From Novosphingobium sp. PhB165 (GTDB lineage: Bacteria; Pseudomonadota; Alphaproteobacteria; Sphingomonadales; Sphingomonadaceae): a stretch of 64,000 nt of DNA. Of this stretch, positions 9,068 through 22,000 are shown in pieces. Position numbers and translations under genes: made by a program. Position 1 is the stretch's first letter, and every line of letters starts with the position of its first letter. The notes under the pieces are model-generated. The model searched no databases, was not told the DNA's origin, and was given only the letters and a program-made list of their open reading frames with translations. Where the stretch lies: the NCBI RefSeq assembly GCF_004341845.1, contig NZ_SLVB01000014.1, positions 1 through 64,000 of the forward strand, in the 5' to 3' direction.

Positions 9068-9696
9068 TGCCCTCACCCATCCGTGTTCTCATTGTCGACG
9101 ATCATCCGATGGTTCGCGACGGCATTGCGGCCTTGCTCGACCGGCAGCCGGACATGGAGGCCATTGGTGAGGCCTGCAACGGTGACGAGGCGGTTGAGAA
9201 GTTTCGCCAGTTGGCGCCCGACCTAACACTGATGGATGTGCAGATGCCAGGTATGGGCGGAGTCGAAGCCATCGCGGAAATATGCCGCCTGTCACCTGAT
9301 GCACGCATTCTGGTGCTGACCACCTACCCTGGAGATGCAAATGCGGTACGTGCTATACGTGCCGGTGCTGCCGGCTATCTTCTCAAGAATGCCATTCGCG
9401 GCGAACTGACTGACGCTATTCGTTCGGTCCATGAGGGGCGCCGCGCGATCTCAGCCGACATTGCGCATGAAATTGCTACGCACGCTCTGGGCGGGGTACT
9501 CACCGAACGCGAAATCGAGGTTCTTAGATTGGTTTCCGAGGGGCAGACGAACAAAGAAATTGCGTCAAGGCTGAACCTGTCAACCGATACGGTCAAAGCG
9601 CAGCTTAAATTTATATTCGAAAAACTAGGAGTTCACGACCGCACTCATGCCGTAATAATCGCCACGAGGCGCGGATATATCAATCCTTTTTTATAG
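9067..9696 (+). CDS. NarL/LuxR-family response regulator
   Basis: A 209-residue response regulator, partner of the preceding kinase. The receiver domain spans 1-120, with acidic pair Asp11-Asp12, phospho-acceptor Asp57 (LMDVQMPGMGG), Thr in VLTTYPG and Lys in LLKNAIR. A linker is followed by a LuxR-type helix-turn-helix at about 145-205 (LTEREIEVLRLVSEGQTNKEIA...TVKAQLKFIFEKLGV). The start at ATG 9067 gives a one-base overlap with the kinase stop and a GGAG site 6 bp upstream; ATG 9055 is four codons earlier. The last 45 codons are noticeably less GC-rich than the rest. A likely target is the CCCG-N2-CGGG dyad pair at 2025-2078, untested. Confidence 0.92.
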   Translation: MPSPIRVLIVDDHPMVRDGIAALLDRQPDMEAIGEACNGDEAVEKFRQLAPDLTLMDVQMPGMGGVEAIAEICRLSPDARILVLTTYPGDANAVRAIRAGAAGYLLKNAIRGELTDAIRSVHEGRRAISADIAHEIATHALGGVLTEREIEVLRLVSEGQTNKEIASRLNLSTDTVKAQLKFIFEKLGVHDRTHAVIIATRRGYINPFL

Positions 9697-9830
9697 CATG
9701 GCCGCATCACATTTATTTATTCATGAGAAATTTCGCAACGGCTGCGGCCTAGCAGGACCGTGTCGGATTAAACGGCAGGTCAGCAGCCGCCCCTTACCGG
9801 CCTTCGGTCGCTGATTTTTCGTGCCCAATC

Positions 9831-9900
9831 AGACGCATTAACGAAAGGCCGGTTTCGGTGAGGCGCTTGGCCCCGCCAAAGGCGGCTTTGTCGGCGGCTC
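9831..9900 (+). repeat. Dispersed intergenic repeat, divergent copy A
   Basis: Shares the core GCATTAACGAAAGGCCGGTT with copies at 10071-10152 and 28047-28131. It then diverges in sequence while keeping a hairpin at the same place (CCGCC-AAA-GGCGG here, CGCCGT-GA-ACGGCG in the others) and the trailing GTCGGC. Confidence 0.6.
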
Positions 9901-10070
9901 CGGAATGACCGCTTCCTGGTTAAAATAGTGAAAAGCCGCCATCTGTCAGGTTTTGTCAGGAGCCGCTATTCCGACAGCCTGAGAGAAACGGATTGAGTTG
10001 GTCGGCAAGCGACCCAGTGTGAACGACAGCTATCCCAGTTTCTGCGCTCTGAACCGGACATTCGCCTATC

Positions 10071-10152
10071 GGCCAGATCCAGTCATAACCTGACGCATTA
10101 ACGAAAGGCCGGTTCGGGGGCGCTCAGCGCCGTGAACGGCGGCTTATGTCGG
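10071..10152 (+). repeat. Dispersed intergenic repeat, copy B
   Basis: About 82 bp matching 28047-28131 nearly base for base: GGCCAGA, then GTCATAACCTG, the core GCATTAACGAAAGGCCGGTT, then GGCGCTCAGCGCC and CGTGAACGGCGGCT. It contains two adjacent inverted repeats (GGCGCT-C-AGCGCC and CGCCGT-GA-ACGGCG). It lies in the same orientation as the copy at 28 kb, so the pair brackets the adhesin block as direct repeats. Confidence 0.7.
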
Positions 10153-10200
10153 CGCAGCTGCAGCAAACAGCAGCAAGGCTGACCCCGCAAGCTGGCGGAC

Positions 10201-10229
10201 AAAACGGGGAGGTTGCTCGGCAACCTCCC
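10201..10229 (-). terminator. Probable intrinsic terminator of the YadA-like gene
   Basis: A perfect 10-bp inverted repeat GGGAGGTTGC-TCG-GCAACCTCCC at 10207-10229. Read on the minus strand it is followed by GTTTTG. It lies about 85 bp beyond the stop of the minus-strand adhesin gene. Confidence 0.6.
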
Positions 10230-10312
10230 TACGTCCCCTCAACGGACTAGGTAGACTGGGGGCAAAAGCTCGCGCAGCTCCGCACTCATCGCACCGAGTC
10301 TGTTGTTCGCGT

Positions 10313-13300
10313 TTAGAACGCAAACCCAGCGCCCACCTGCCAGGTTACGCGGTCGTGATAGCCTTCGTAACTCAGGCCGGCTTTTGCAACGACATGCTCA
10401 TCAAAAGCCTTGGATGCGCCGACGGCGATTGCCACATTGCTGCCTGTTCCGCCCACGCCGACGCCGACGAGTCCTTGTCCGGGTTCAAAAGCCTGCGGAA
10501 TTCCCCCAAGAGCCGCGTTGCGCGCATCGCCTGAATCGATACGCTTACGCATGTCGTCCAGGTCAAAGCGGATGCTGGCGATTTGGTTGTCGGTGTAGGA
10601 ATTGGCCTGGGCTAGCGTTGCGGTCAGCCGCGAATTGAGCTGTCCCACATTGACGGCATCTGTTGCGTTCGTCCCTGCGGCGACATTTGTGATACGTCGT
10701 TCGCCTCCTGCCGAACCGACAGACACGACATTCGCGGCACCGCCATCGGTTGACCCGGCCCCCAGAGCAACGGAATTGGCGCCGCTGGATTGCGCCGCAT
10801 AGCCAAGTGCCGTGGACGCCGTGTTGGTCGCGGTTGAATAGTTGCCGGCCGCAAGGGCGTGAGAGCCCGACGCACGCGAACCATTGCCACCTGCAGAGGC
10901 ATCTGCTCCCGTGGCTTCGGGAGCGACGCCGGCAGAAGTGTTGTCCGAAGCGAAGGCCCCCGCTTTCGCACCGGTGACGAGGTTGGTGACTGCCAGCACT
11001 GCTTCGTTGGTCGCGTTGAGCTGGCTGCCGTTAACTGCGTCGGTGGAACTGGTGCCGAGCGTGCCGGCAGCGACGCTGGTCAGCTTTCGGTTGCCCGCGG
11101 TTCCGGCAAAGCTGACCTGTGTGCCATCAGTGGCCGCGCCCACAGTAATGTCCGCGCCGGGCGCCGCTTGCTGGACTAGTCCAAGTGTACCGTCGATGAG
11201 GCCGGTGATGTTGCTTGTGTTGGTCGCTACCTGGTTGCCAAGGTTGGTGATGTTAGTCGTGTTCGTTGTCACCCGACTGTCGAGCTGGGTGATATTGGTC
11301 GTATTCGTTGTCACCTGGGTGTCGATAGCGCCAAGAGCGCTCCCCACGTTGTTATATGCAGAACCCTGCACGGTATAGCTCGGCGCTGAGATTGAACCGT
11401 CGGCATTGACAACAGTACCCCCGCCCAGCGCGGACGCCGTGCTTTGCGACGCTCCAAACAACTGGCCCCCGTTCACGCCTTCATTGGAACCGCCAGCTAC
11501 CGTGCCGTCAGCCACGTTTATCAGCTTGCGTGCACCTGCCGTGCCGGCAAAGTCGATCGCCGCACCATCGGTGTCCTTGCCCACCGTCAGATTGGCACCG
11601 GCCGCTGCCTGCTGCACGAGACCAACCGTACCGTTGGTGATGCCGGTGATGTTGTTCTCGATGGTCGTCGTGCGATTGTCGAGATTGGTAAGCGAGTCAC
11701 CTACGTTATTATAGGTATTGCCGCCAATATGATAGGTCGGCGCGCTGATCGAGCCGTCCGTATTGACGGTCGAGCCACCGCCTAGTGCGCTGGCGGTGGA
11801 ACTGGCGGTCGCATAGAGTTGCGAGCCGTTGACAGCATCGACAGAGGTCACATTGACCGCGCCGGCAGCGACGTTGGTCAACACTTGCGCTGAGCCGGGA
11901 GCCGAAGCATCGCCGCCAATGGCAATCAGCGACAATTGGTCTGTACCGGTGCGCTGCACCGGGCCGATCGTGCCATTGTTGATGGCGTTGATGTTGGTGG
12001 TCAGCTGGGTATCGACCGCGCCAAGAGCACTGCCCACGTCGTTATAGGTTGAGCCCTGCACGGTATAGCTGGGGGCAGTGATCGTGCCGTTGAAATCGAC
12101 GGTCGAGCCGCCGCCTAGCGCGCTGGCTATTGGGCTGGCGGTCGCGTAGAGCTGTGAGCCGTTGATAGCGTCGACTGAGATTGCATTGACCGCGCCGCTC
12201 GCGACGTTGGTCAACACCTGCGCCGCACCGGGAGCCGAGGCATCGCCGCCGGCGGCAATCAGCGACAACTGGTCCGTGCCGGTGCGCTGCACCGGACCGA
12301 TTGTGCCATTGGCGATTGCGGTGATATTGGTGGTCAGCTGTGTATCGACCGCGCCAAGAGCACTGCCAACGTCGTTATAGGTTGAGCCCTGCACATTATA
12401 GCTCGGCGCAGAGATCGTACCGTCAGCATTAACGGCGGCACCGCCGCCCGCCAAGCTCGCCACAGAGGCCGACAGCCCATAAATCTGACTGCCATTGACT
12501 GCGTCCAGAGAGCCACCGCTAATAATGCCGGCCGCGACGTTGGTGACGATTGTGCCTCCAGGTTCAAGAACAACACGGCTCTTGCTGGAATCCTCATATA
12601 ATACCGCATTGGCGCTCAGGTCCTCCAAAGCGCTATTGGTCGCGGACAATTGGGAGCCGTTGACCCCATCGGTGCTCGATGGATCGATTCGCCCGGCCGC
12701 AACATTGGTAATGGTTCGCTCCGCGTTTGGCGCGCCGACACTGACGGTGCTCAACGGATTACCGCCAGCAAAGCTATAGGTAATGCCATTGATGACGGTC
12801 GACGTCGTGGCAATAGGTGCGGCTACGGTCGATCCATCGCCAAGTGCGATCGCTCCATCGAGCCCCGCAGCGATCGAGACATTGTTGCCCAGCACGAAAG
12901 CATTGTTGGCGTCGATCACGTTGTCGTTACCAATCGCATAACTGTTATTTCCGTTAACGACGTTGGGATCGCCGATCGCCCCGCTCCCGGAGCCCGTGAC
13001 GATATTGCCCGCGCCAATCGCGATCGCATTTGCACCCGTCGCTTGGGCTCCTGTACCGATTGCTGTCGCTGAAGCGCCGCTTGCTACGCTATTGGCGCCC
13101 GTGGCCGTCGCGCCTTCATCAGTCGCTTGGCTATTCAATCCCAAGGCGGTGCTGTTAGTGCCGGTCGCTTGGCTGGTCGTACCGCATGCAACACCGTTCG
13201 AAGCAACTGTGGCTCCGTCCCCCGTCGAGTCATTGAATGGCGTCCCGGCCGCGTTCCCCATGCAGATGAACTGCGCCGCAGCAGGCTGCGACAGAAAAAT

Positions 13301-13372
13301 GAAACCGGCTGCGGCAACAGTGGCGGAGCTTGCCAGCAAGCTAAAGCGATAAGCCTTGGCATCGATTTGCAT
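10313..13372 (-). CDS. YadA-like trimeric autotransporter adhesin
   Basis: A 1019-residue surface adhesin. A signal peptide (1-33, ending AAAQ) is followed by a YadA-type head of short Hep/Hag repeats (about 60-190: SQATGTNSTALG, GANSVASGASATAIG). A long stalk follows with repeated neck motifs (NVAAG...STDAVNGSQL) and coiled-coil spacers (TNTTNITQLDSRVTTNTTNI). The C-terminal YadA anchor occupies the last 75 or so residues (GGTGSNVAIAVGASKAFDEHVVAKAGLSYEG...GAGFAF), ending in Phe as outer-membrane barrels do. Start chosen at 13372 because AGGGGAGA lies just upstream; the frame extends 22 codons further without a signal. Two neighbouring stalk units are near-copies 333 bp apart. Such proteins form trimers that bind surfaces or other cells; the ligand is unknown. 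Confidence 0.92.
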   Translation of the reverse strand: MQIDAKAYRFSLLASSATVAAAGFIFLSQPAAAQFICMGNAAGTPFNDSTGDGATVASNGVACGTTSQATGTNSTALGLNSQATDEGATATGANSVASGASATAIGTGAQATGANAIAIGAGNIVTGSGSGAIGDPNVVNGNNSYAIGNDNVIDANNAFVLGNNVSIAAGLDGAIALGDGSTVAAPIATTSTVINGITYSFAGGNPLSTVSVGAPNAERTITNVAAGRIDPSSTDGVNGSQLSATNSALEDLSANAVLYEDSSKSRVVLEPGGTIVTNVAAGIISGGSLDAVNGSQIYGLSASVASLAGGGAAVNADGTISAPSYNVQGSTYNDVGSALGAVDTQLTTNITAIANGTIGPVQRTGTDQLSLIAAGGDASAPGAAQVLTNVASGAVNAISVDAINGSQLYATASPIASALGGGSTVDFNGTITAPSYTVQGSTYNDVGSALGAVDTQLTTNINAINNGTIGPVQRTGTDQLSLIAIGGDASAPGSAQVLTNVAAGAVNVTSVDAVNGSQLYATASSTASALGGGSTVNTDGSISAPTYHIGGNTYNNVGDSLTNLDNRTTTIENNITGITNGTVGLVQQAAAGANLTVGKDTDGAAIDFAGTAGARKLINVADGTVAGGSNEGVNGGQLFGASQSTASALGGGTVVNADGSISAPSYTVQGSAYNNVGSALGAIDTQVTTNTTNITQLDSRVTTNTTNITNLGNQVATNTSNITGLIDGTLGLVQQAAPGADITVGAATDGTQVSFAGTAGNRKLTSVAAGTLGTSSTDAVNGSQLNATNEAVLAVTNLVTGAKAGAFASDNTSAGVAPEATGADASAGGNGSRASGSHALAAGNYSTATNTASTALGYAAQSSGANSVALGAGSTDGGAANVVSVGSAGGERRITNVAAGTNATDAVNVGQLNSRLTATLAQANSYTDNQIASIRFDLDDMRKRIDSGDARNAALGGIPQAFEPGQGLVGVGVGGTGSNVAIAVGASKAFDEHVVAKAGLSYEGYHDRVTWQVGAGFAF
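11820..12420 (-). repeat. 333-bp tandem repeat within the adhesin stalk
   Basis: Two adjoining 111-residue units share almost the same sequence (each with ALGAVDTQLTTN, IGPVQRTGTDQLSLIA, GGDASAP and VLTNVA...VDA.NGSQLYATA). The matching DNA is offset by 333 bp. The unit length is a multiple of three, so copy-number change would shorten or lengthen the stalk without breaking the frame. Confidence 0.7.
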
Positions 13373-14064
13373 TGATCGTCTCCCCTGTTCGCATCCGTGG
13401 ACGGCCAACACAGCGCACCAATAATAACGACGCCACACGGATTTGAGTCAAAGCTACCGACGATCAATAATTAACATCTATTAGTATAAGTACTGATTCT
13501 AGCCATCACCGTCCCTGATATTTGATTATATTTTTACAAACTGCCCTAAGGGGGTGTTAAGCGATTTGGATATGAATTTACCTTCGTTTAATCGCCTTAT
13601 CTGTGGCTCGAATTTTCCATCGAAACCCTCGAAATTGCATGATTAGACCACGAATTACTCCACTCGAGGGAGGGGCTTTGCCGATTTTATCAATCGGGAG
13701 TTTTTCGGCCGGGCTCTGCCCCATTCTCGCCATTCGCCCCTGCCACACAGGGCTCGGGATAAAGTGACAGGGTAAGCCCGCGGCCGCTCTGGAGCTCAGT
13801 TTGAAACTGCGAAACCCGCCCTCCATTAACGCGACTTACTACGGAGGTTATGGCGGTTTTCGGTGTGACCGGCTTTGGATGACGGCTCGGGAAAAGTCAC
13901 CATTCCCCGAGCTTGGCCAGAAATTGGCATTCAATGCAGTTCGATTCTCCGGCGAAGCTTTCGGAGTAACCTCAGTCATTTCTCCATCGGACCTGAGGGT
14001 TCACCCGGATCGGCACACCGCTGGCGCAATGGCACTCTCGCCATATCTTGTCGGGAGTTTCGTG
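13373..14064. other. Divergent intergenic region, AT-rich, no gene
   Basis: The part near the adhesin (about 13440-13640) is clearly more AT-rich than its surroundings and probably holds promoters for both flanking genes. The frame of the sulfatase stays open back to 13801, but its 88 extra residues have no family similarity or signal peptide. An 82-codon minus-strand frame at 13578-13826 has no ribosome site and odd composition. Confidence 0.5.
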
Positions 14065-15573
<1,509 letters not shown>

Positions 15574-16028
15574 TTGACGTCCGCCTTACGCTTACAGACG
15601 TGTGAGCGGAAAAGCCTGCTGGGGAATGTAGCTGGATAGCGGCCCCGCGTCATAAAAACGATCGCTGCACCCCTAGCTCATCGGCACTTCGATACCGCCA
15701 GCAATATGCATGGTGACGACCAGCAAGTCATCGCCAATTCGAGCTGGATCTCTGGCGCGGCGCCTGCGGAGCTTTCTCAGGTCATTTCCCGATGTAAGAA
15801 AGGGCAGAAACGTCTAAAGTACTACTGCATAATATTGGAGGGTGTGGCTGTGCATATTAATCGCGATAGGCCGTACGATTCGGACAGAACTCATTGTTCT
15901 GAGAGTTTTGCGAGTCGAGTTGGGGAATTGTTATATAACAAGAAGCCGAAATTTGGCGGAAGTTTCCGCCATTTTGACAGGGATGCGGCTTTCTATCGAG
16001 CACGAGGCCAACTCCGATCGGCTTGATC
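15574..16028. other. Intergenic region before the giant autotransporter
   Basis: Two overlapping short frames (106 and 144 codons) run through it in different phases, one into the autotransporter gene. Neither has motifs or a ribosome site. The stretch around 15820-15960 is relatively AT-rich and may hold the autotransporter promoter. No terminator hairpin was seen after the sulfatase. Confidence 0.45.
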
Positions 16029-19000
16029 ATGGTCAAGCCACGATTACAAAAGAATGGTTATTGGGAAGGGCTCCGCGCGGCAACCGAGTGCAGCCACTCT
16101 TTCCAACTCAACTGTATTTCAACCCCGGAGCGGAGCCGCCTGCTGCGACGGCAAAGGCTGCTGTCAACGTTGGCGGTGGTCGCGCTGCTTCCAGGTTTCG
16201 CACCAAGGGCTTACGCCCAATGCGCATCAAACGGAGAAGCCACGAATGCATCTTCAGCGGGCGGCTGCGGCGCTAATGCAGTAACCGCCCGTCTCACAGT
16301 TGCAGCAAGCGCGGGTACGCCGATTTTCTGGGACGGCACGGACGAAACCCTCCTCAACAACGGCACCGTGGATGGCGGCGCGGGAACATGGTTGGCGGCG
16401 GCCCCCGACACGAGTTGGACCGATGCATCGGGCGCCGCCAACACGCCATGGTCGGCTGGCGGCGTAGCCGTCTTTCAGGGGTCACCGGGAATCGTCACGA
16501 TAGACGACAGCGCGGGCAGCATCACGTTCGGCGGGCTTCAGTTTGCTGTTTCGGGTTACGGCATCACGGGCGACGACTTGACGACGAACGTGCCTGACAC
16601 CGTGATCGCGGTGGGAGACGGGTCGCCGGCAGGTTCGTCGGTAACCGCAACGATTGCCGCCTCGATCCAGGGCACAGGCGGAATTCGCAAGACGGATTTC
16701 GGCACGCTCATCCTGACCGGCGACAATGGGTTCAGCGGCGGGACTGTCATCGACGGTGGCAGCCTGCAAATCGGCGATGGCGGCACCAGCGGCAGCATTG
16801 TCGGGGACGTGGTCGACAATGGCGCCCTGATTTTCAATCGCGCCGACCGGACCACTTTCGAGGGAGCAATCACGGGAAGCGGCACGGTCGCCAAGCTGGG
16901 CGCGGGTACATTGACGCTCTCGGGCGCGAGTACCTACTCGGGTGCAACGGCAGTTGGCTCCGGCACGCTGCTGGTAAACGGTTCTCTCGGCACTTCCCCA
17001 GTGACAGTCGCCAGCGGCGCGACGCTGGGCGGGAGCGGTGTGATTGCCGGGCCTGTCACCATAGCCGACGGGGGGCACCTGTCGCCGGGGGACGGCGTGG
17101 GCACTCTTTCGCTCGCGAGCCTCGTTCTGGGCCACGCTTCGATTCTGGATTACGATCTGGGCATCCCGAATGTCGTCGGGGCCGGGGTCAATGACCTGCT
17201 GACCGTCAACGGCGACCTCACGCTCGGCGGGACGCTGAACGTGACCGATGCCGGCGGCTTTGGAAACGGCGTTTACCGGTTGATCGATTTCAGCGGGTCA
17301 CTGACCGACAACGGTCTGGTCCTGGGCACGCTACCGAATGGTTTCGATGCCAACGAGTTTACGGTCCAGACCGGTCAGGCCCATCAGGTAAACCTCGTCG
17401 TCCAGCAGCAACTGGCAGCGGGTGCAAATCAGTTCTGGGACGGTGCCAATCTCTTGCCAAACGGCGTTGTCGACGGCGGGTCCGCAACCTGGTCCGCGGC
17501 GACGGTCAACACGGACTGGACGAACGCCGCCGGTACAATCAACGCGGCCTGGGCATCGAACAACCTTGCGATCTTTCAGGGAACGCCGGGCACCGTAACC
17601 GTCGATACGAGCGCCGGCGCGGTCAATGTCCAGGGGATTCAGTTCGCCGTCGATGGCTATACGATTACCGGCGGCGCCCTGACCACGACCACGGCGGCGA
17701 CGGCCATTCGCGTGGGCGACGGTTCGGCCGCCGGTGCGGGCATGAGCGCAACCATTGCCGCGGTCATTCAAGGCACCGGCGGCTTGAAGAAGACCGATTT
17801 GGGCACGCTCGTTCTCTCAGGCAGCAATACCTATTCGGGCACCACGACGATCACGAGTGGAACACTGCAAACGGCTGCTGCTGCCGGGCTGGGGACAGGC
17901 ACCACGCTGACCTTCGATGGTACCGGAGCGACTGCTGGCAGTCTATTGTGGACCGGCGCGGGGACATTGGCGAAGCGCCTGACGGTTGCGGCAAACGCCA
18001 CCGGCACGCTCGCCACCGGGCCCGGTGGCGCCGTGCAGATCACGTCCCCCAGTTATACAGGCAATGGCGGTGCCGGCACACTGAACACGGGCAGTACGCT
18101 GTTCCTGAACGGCGGCATTACCTTTGCGAACAATATCGCGAGCGGGGCAGGCGGCGCGTTCTACGTCGGCAGCGGCACCCTTTCGGTCAATTCCGGAAGC
18201 GCCGACTTTGCCCTCACGGGGAATACCGCCACCGGCAATGGCGGCGCGATCGCGTCGACGAATGTCCGCAGCATTGCATTCACCAGCGCGGGCGGTGCGT
18301 TCAATCTCGTGGGTAATACGGGGGCGCAGGGAGGCGCGATCTACAGCGGCACGGTCTCGATCGATGGCGCATTCAACGCCATCACCATTGCGAACAATCG
18401 CGGCACTTACAGCACTTCCACCTCCAGCCTGACCGATCTCAGCCGAGGCGGCGGCGGCGCGATCTATGCCTACAGCACGATGCTGATCAACAACACGGCG
18501 GCAGGCGGCACGCTGACAATCGAGAATAACTCGAGCGGGGCCGATGGAGGCGCACTGCTGGCGCAAAAGGGCCTGACCATCAGCGGCAATTACAGCGACA
18601 TACTAATTGATTCGAACAGCAACCAGATTACCAGCAGTTCGCGCGGCATGGGCGGGGCGATACGCGTGACGGACGGCCCGCTGCTGATCGATACCGTAAC
18701 AACGGGCGACATGATCATGCGCGGCAATGTCGCTGCCTCTTTCGGGGGGGCACTGGACGCTGCCTATAACAACAGTACGATTACCCTGCTGGGGAGTTAT
18801 CGCTCGATCAGTCTCACCGACAACATTTCTACTTTGAATGGCGGCGGGGCATTAGGCGCCGGGAACACGATGCTGATCGACACGGCGACGCAAGGCGCGC
18901 TGGAGATCAGCCGCAACAGCGCAAAAACCTCGGGCGGCGCGCTCCTCGGCTATTTCGAGGGGATGACGCTCAGCGGCAGCTACGGCAGTATCGTCGTCGA

Positions 19001-22000
19001 TGGCAATTCGGTCTCGGCCACGACCGGAACCGGCGCTGCCGGCGGCTGGGGCGGCGCTTTCTATACGGAAAAGGCCATGCTGATCGATCCTTCGGTCACG
19101 GGAGGATTTTCGTTCACCAACAATGTCGCGGGTATCAGGGGCGGCGCGCTGGCGACAGGCACCGGCGGGGCGATCACGATTGGGGGCAACTCCGCCGGGC
19201 TGCTCTTTTCTGGCAATCGCACCAGCACGCTCGGGCTCGGCGGGGCGATCTATACGGAAGGGCAGGTGACGATCGGCGGCACCCACAATGCCATCGTCTT
19301 CGAAAACAACACGGGTCCCACCCGCGGCGGAGCAATCTATGCGGGTGCCGGATTCAACCTCTCGCTGGCGGCGGGGACTACTCTGACCGCCACCGGCAAC
19401 AAGGCCGCGACGAATGCCGGGGGCGGATTCCTGTTCGCCAACGCCGGTAGCATGGTCTTCGACATCGGTGCGGGCGCGACGGCCACCATCGGTGACAGCA
19501 CTTCCATTGCCAATGCCGCCGACAGCATCGCCGCCGGGACTAGCGTGCAGCTATTCAAGCGGGGTGCGGGTGTGCTGACGCTCTGGGGCGCCAACTCCTA
19601 TACCGGGATGACGAATATCGAAGCCGGCACATTGCTGGTCGACGGCTCGCTGGCGGGGGCGGCAACCGTGTCTTCGGGCGCGACACTTGGCGGCACGGGA
19701 ACCGTGAGCGGGCCGGTGGCGGTTCAGGACGGAGGGCACCTCGCGCCCGGTGACAGCCCTGGCACGCTGACCATTGGCGGAAATCTCGTTCTGTCCAGCG
19801 CGGCGATCCTCGACTACGAGTTCGGGCAGGCGGGAACCGTCGGCGGCTCGTTCAACGATCTTGTCATCGTCGGGGGCAATCTCACGCTCGATGGCACGCT
19901 CAACCTGACCCAGTCGAGTGGAGGCGCGCTGGGGCCGGGCATTTACAGGATTTTCAATTACGCCGGCACGCTGTCGAACAACACGCTCGATTTCGGAAGC
20001 GTGCCCGCCGGTTTGGAACCCAATACAAACCTGTTCATCCAGACCGCAGTTTCAAAGCAGGTCAATCTCGTCGTCAGTACGGGAAACGTGACCTTCTGGG
20101 ATGGCGGCAATGCCGGGCTCTACAATAACGGCGCGGTCAATGGGGGAACCGGAACCTGGACATCCGCGCTCGGCGGTGCGGCCTGGACCGATTCCGCGGG
20201 CCTTGCCAACCGGCCCTGGACGGCCGACAGCTTCGCCGTCTTCCAGGCTGTGCCGGCAACCGTAGTCATCGACAATACCGCTGGCCAGGTGGCCTTTTCC
20301 GGCGCCCAGTTCGCAGTGGGTGGTTATACGATCGGCGGGCAGTCGCTTCAGACCGACGCGGCGGATACGGTGATCCGCGTTGGTGACGGTACGGCGGCCG
20401 GCGCGTCGATGACCGCCACGATTGCGGCGGTGATCCAGGGAACCGGCGGCCTCGACAAGACCGATCTCGGCACGCTGGTGCTCTCGGGACAGAATACCTA
20501 TTCGGGCGGAACGACCGTCACTCAGGGCGTTCTGTCCATCTCCGGCGACGGCAACCTCGGCGCGGCGGCGGCCGGCCTGACGCTCGATGGGGGCACGCTG
20601 CTGACCACGGCCGGCGTTGTTTCTGCGCGCGCGGTAAATCTTGCCAGTACCGGCACGATCGACAACGGCGGCAATGCGGACGCCTTTTCAGGGGTGTTCT
20701 CAGGCGCGGGCGGCGCCATTTTCGCGGGCGCGGGAACCACGGTCCTCACGGGAGAAAATACCTATACCGGTGGGACCACGATCAGCGGGGGCACGCTCCA
20801 GATCGGCAATGGCGGAGCAACCGGCAGCCTCGTCGGCAATGTGATCAACAATGCCGCGCTCACCTTCAACCGATCGTCCGACTACACGTTCGGCGGTGCC
20901 ATCGGCGGATCCGGAGTGCTGAACAAGCTTGGCGGCAACACGCTGACACTGAGCGGGCAGGTCAGTTCTACGTCGTCGAGTGCCGGCGCGGTCTCCGTGC
21001 AGGCAGGCGCGCTGACGGTTACGGGTGCGCTGGCCGTTACCGGCGCTGGCGGCGGGATCGCCATCGCCAGCGGCGCCGCGCTGAACATCGGCGATGGCGG
21101 GACTGCCGGGACGGTTTCGGGCACGATCACCGACAATGGCACGGTGACGATCAACCGCAGCGACGACCTTGTGCTGGATGCACTTGTTACCGGGACAGGA
21201 GCGCTCACCAAGCTGGGTAGCAACACCCTGACGCTGACCGAGGACAATACATATACCGGCCTGACGACGATCGCGGCGGGAACGCTGCAACTCGGCACCT
21301 CTACCCAGAGCGGCAGCGTCACCGGAGACATTCTCGACAACGGGACGCTTGTCTACGCAGGCCAGCTGAGCGCGACTTACGGGGGGACAATCAGCGGCTC
21401 GGGCGCGGTGATCAAATCGGGTGCCGGCGATTGGACGCTGACGGGGCTGAACAGCTATTCCGGCGGTACCGCCATTACCATGGGCACGCTGATCGTGCCG
21501 ACCGACGCCAGCCTTGGTCTTGCCGGAGCACCGCTTTCCTTCGATGGCGGCACGCTGCAGTTCACCGCCACGGGCCAGCCCCAGAACCTGCGTCCCATCA
21601 CTCTCGATCTTGGTGGCGGGACCATCGCTGCCCCTGCGGACGGCCTGACGCTGGCCGGCCTGATCACGGGGGCGGGCGGCCTGACGGTCCGGGGCGCGGT
21701 GACGATGCTGGGCACCAATACCTATTCGGGCGCCACGACGATCTCCGCCGCCAGCAGCCTGAAGATCGGGAACGGCGGCACTGCGGGCAGCATTTCCGGC
21801 AACGTTTCCAGCAGCGGCAGCCTCATCTTCGATCGTTCCGACAGCTTCGACTTTGCCGGAACGATCACCGGATCGGGGGCAGTGGAGCAGGCCGGACCCG
21901 GCACGACCGTGCTGACGGCGAACAGCAGCTACACCGGCGGGACCACGATCAGCGCGGGCACACTGCAGATCGGCGACGGCGGGGCGAGCGGTACGATTGT

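Larger units (their letters stand above)
9697..10200. other. Intergenic region with repeat copies, no gene
   Basis: No open frame with coding character. It holds the partial repeat copy at 9831-9900 and the full copy at 10071-10152. In between are a short direct repeat (TGTCAGG twice near 9945-9960) and the facing hexamers CGGAAT and ATTCCG around 9900-9972. It looks like accumulated intergenic repeats or scars of mobile DNA. Confidence 0.5.

Noticed and set aside
13578..13826. An 82-codon minus-strand frame before the sulfatase
   Set aside because: No ribosome site, basic low-complexity translation, and position in a promoter region between divergent genes.
15706..16276. Two overlapping plus-strand frames of 106 and 144 codons
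   Set aside because: They lie in different phases, have no motifs or start signals, and the second runs into the autotransporter signal-peptide region in another frame.
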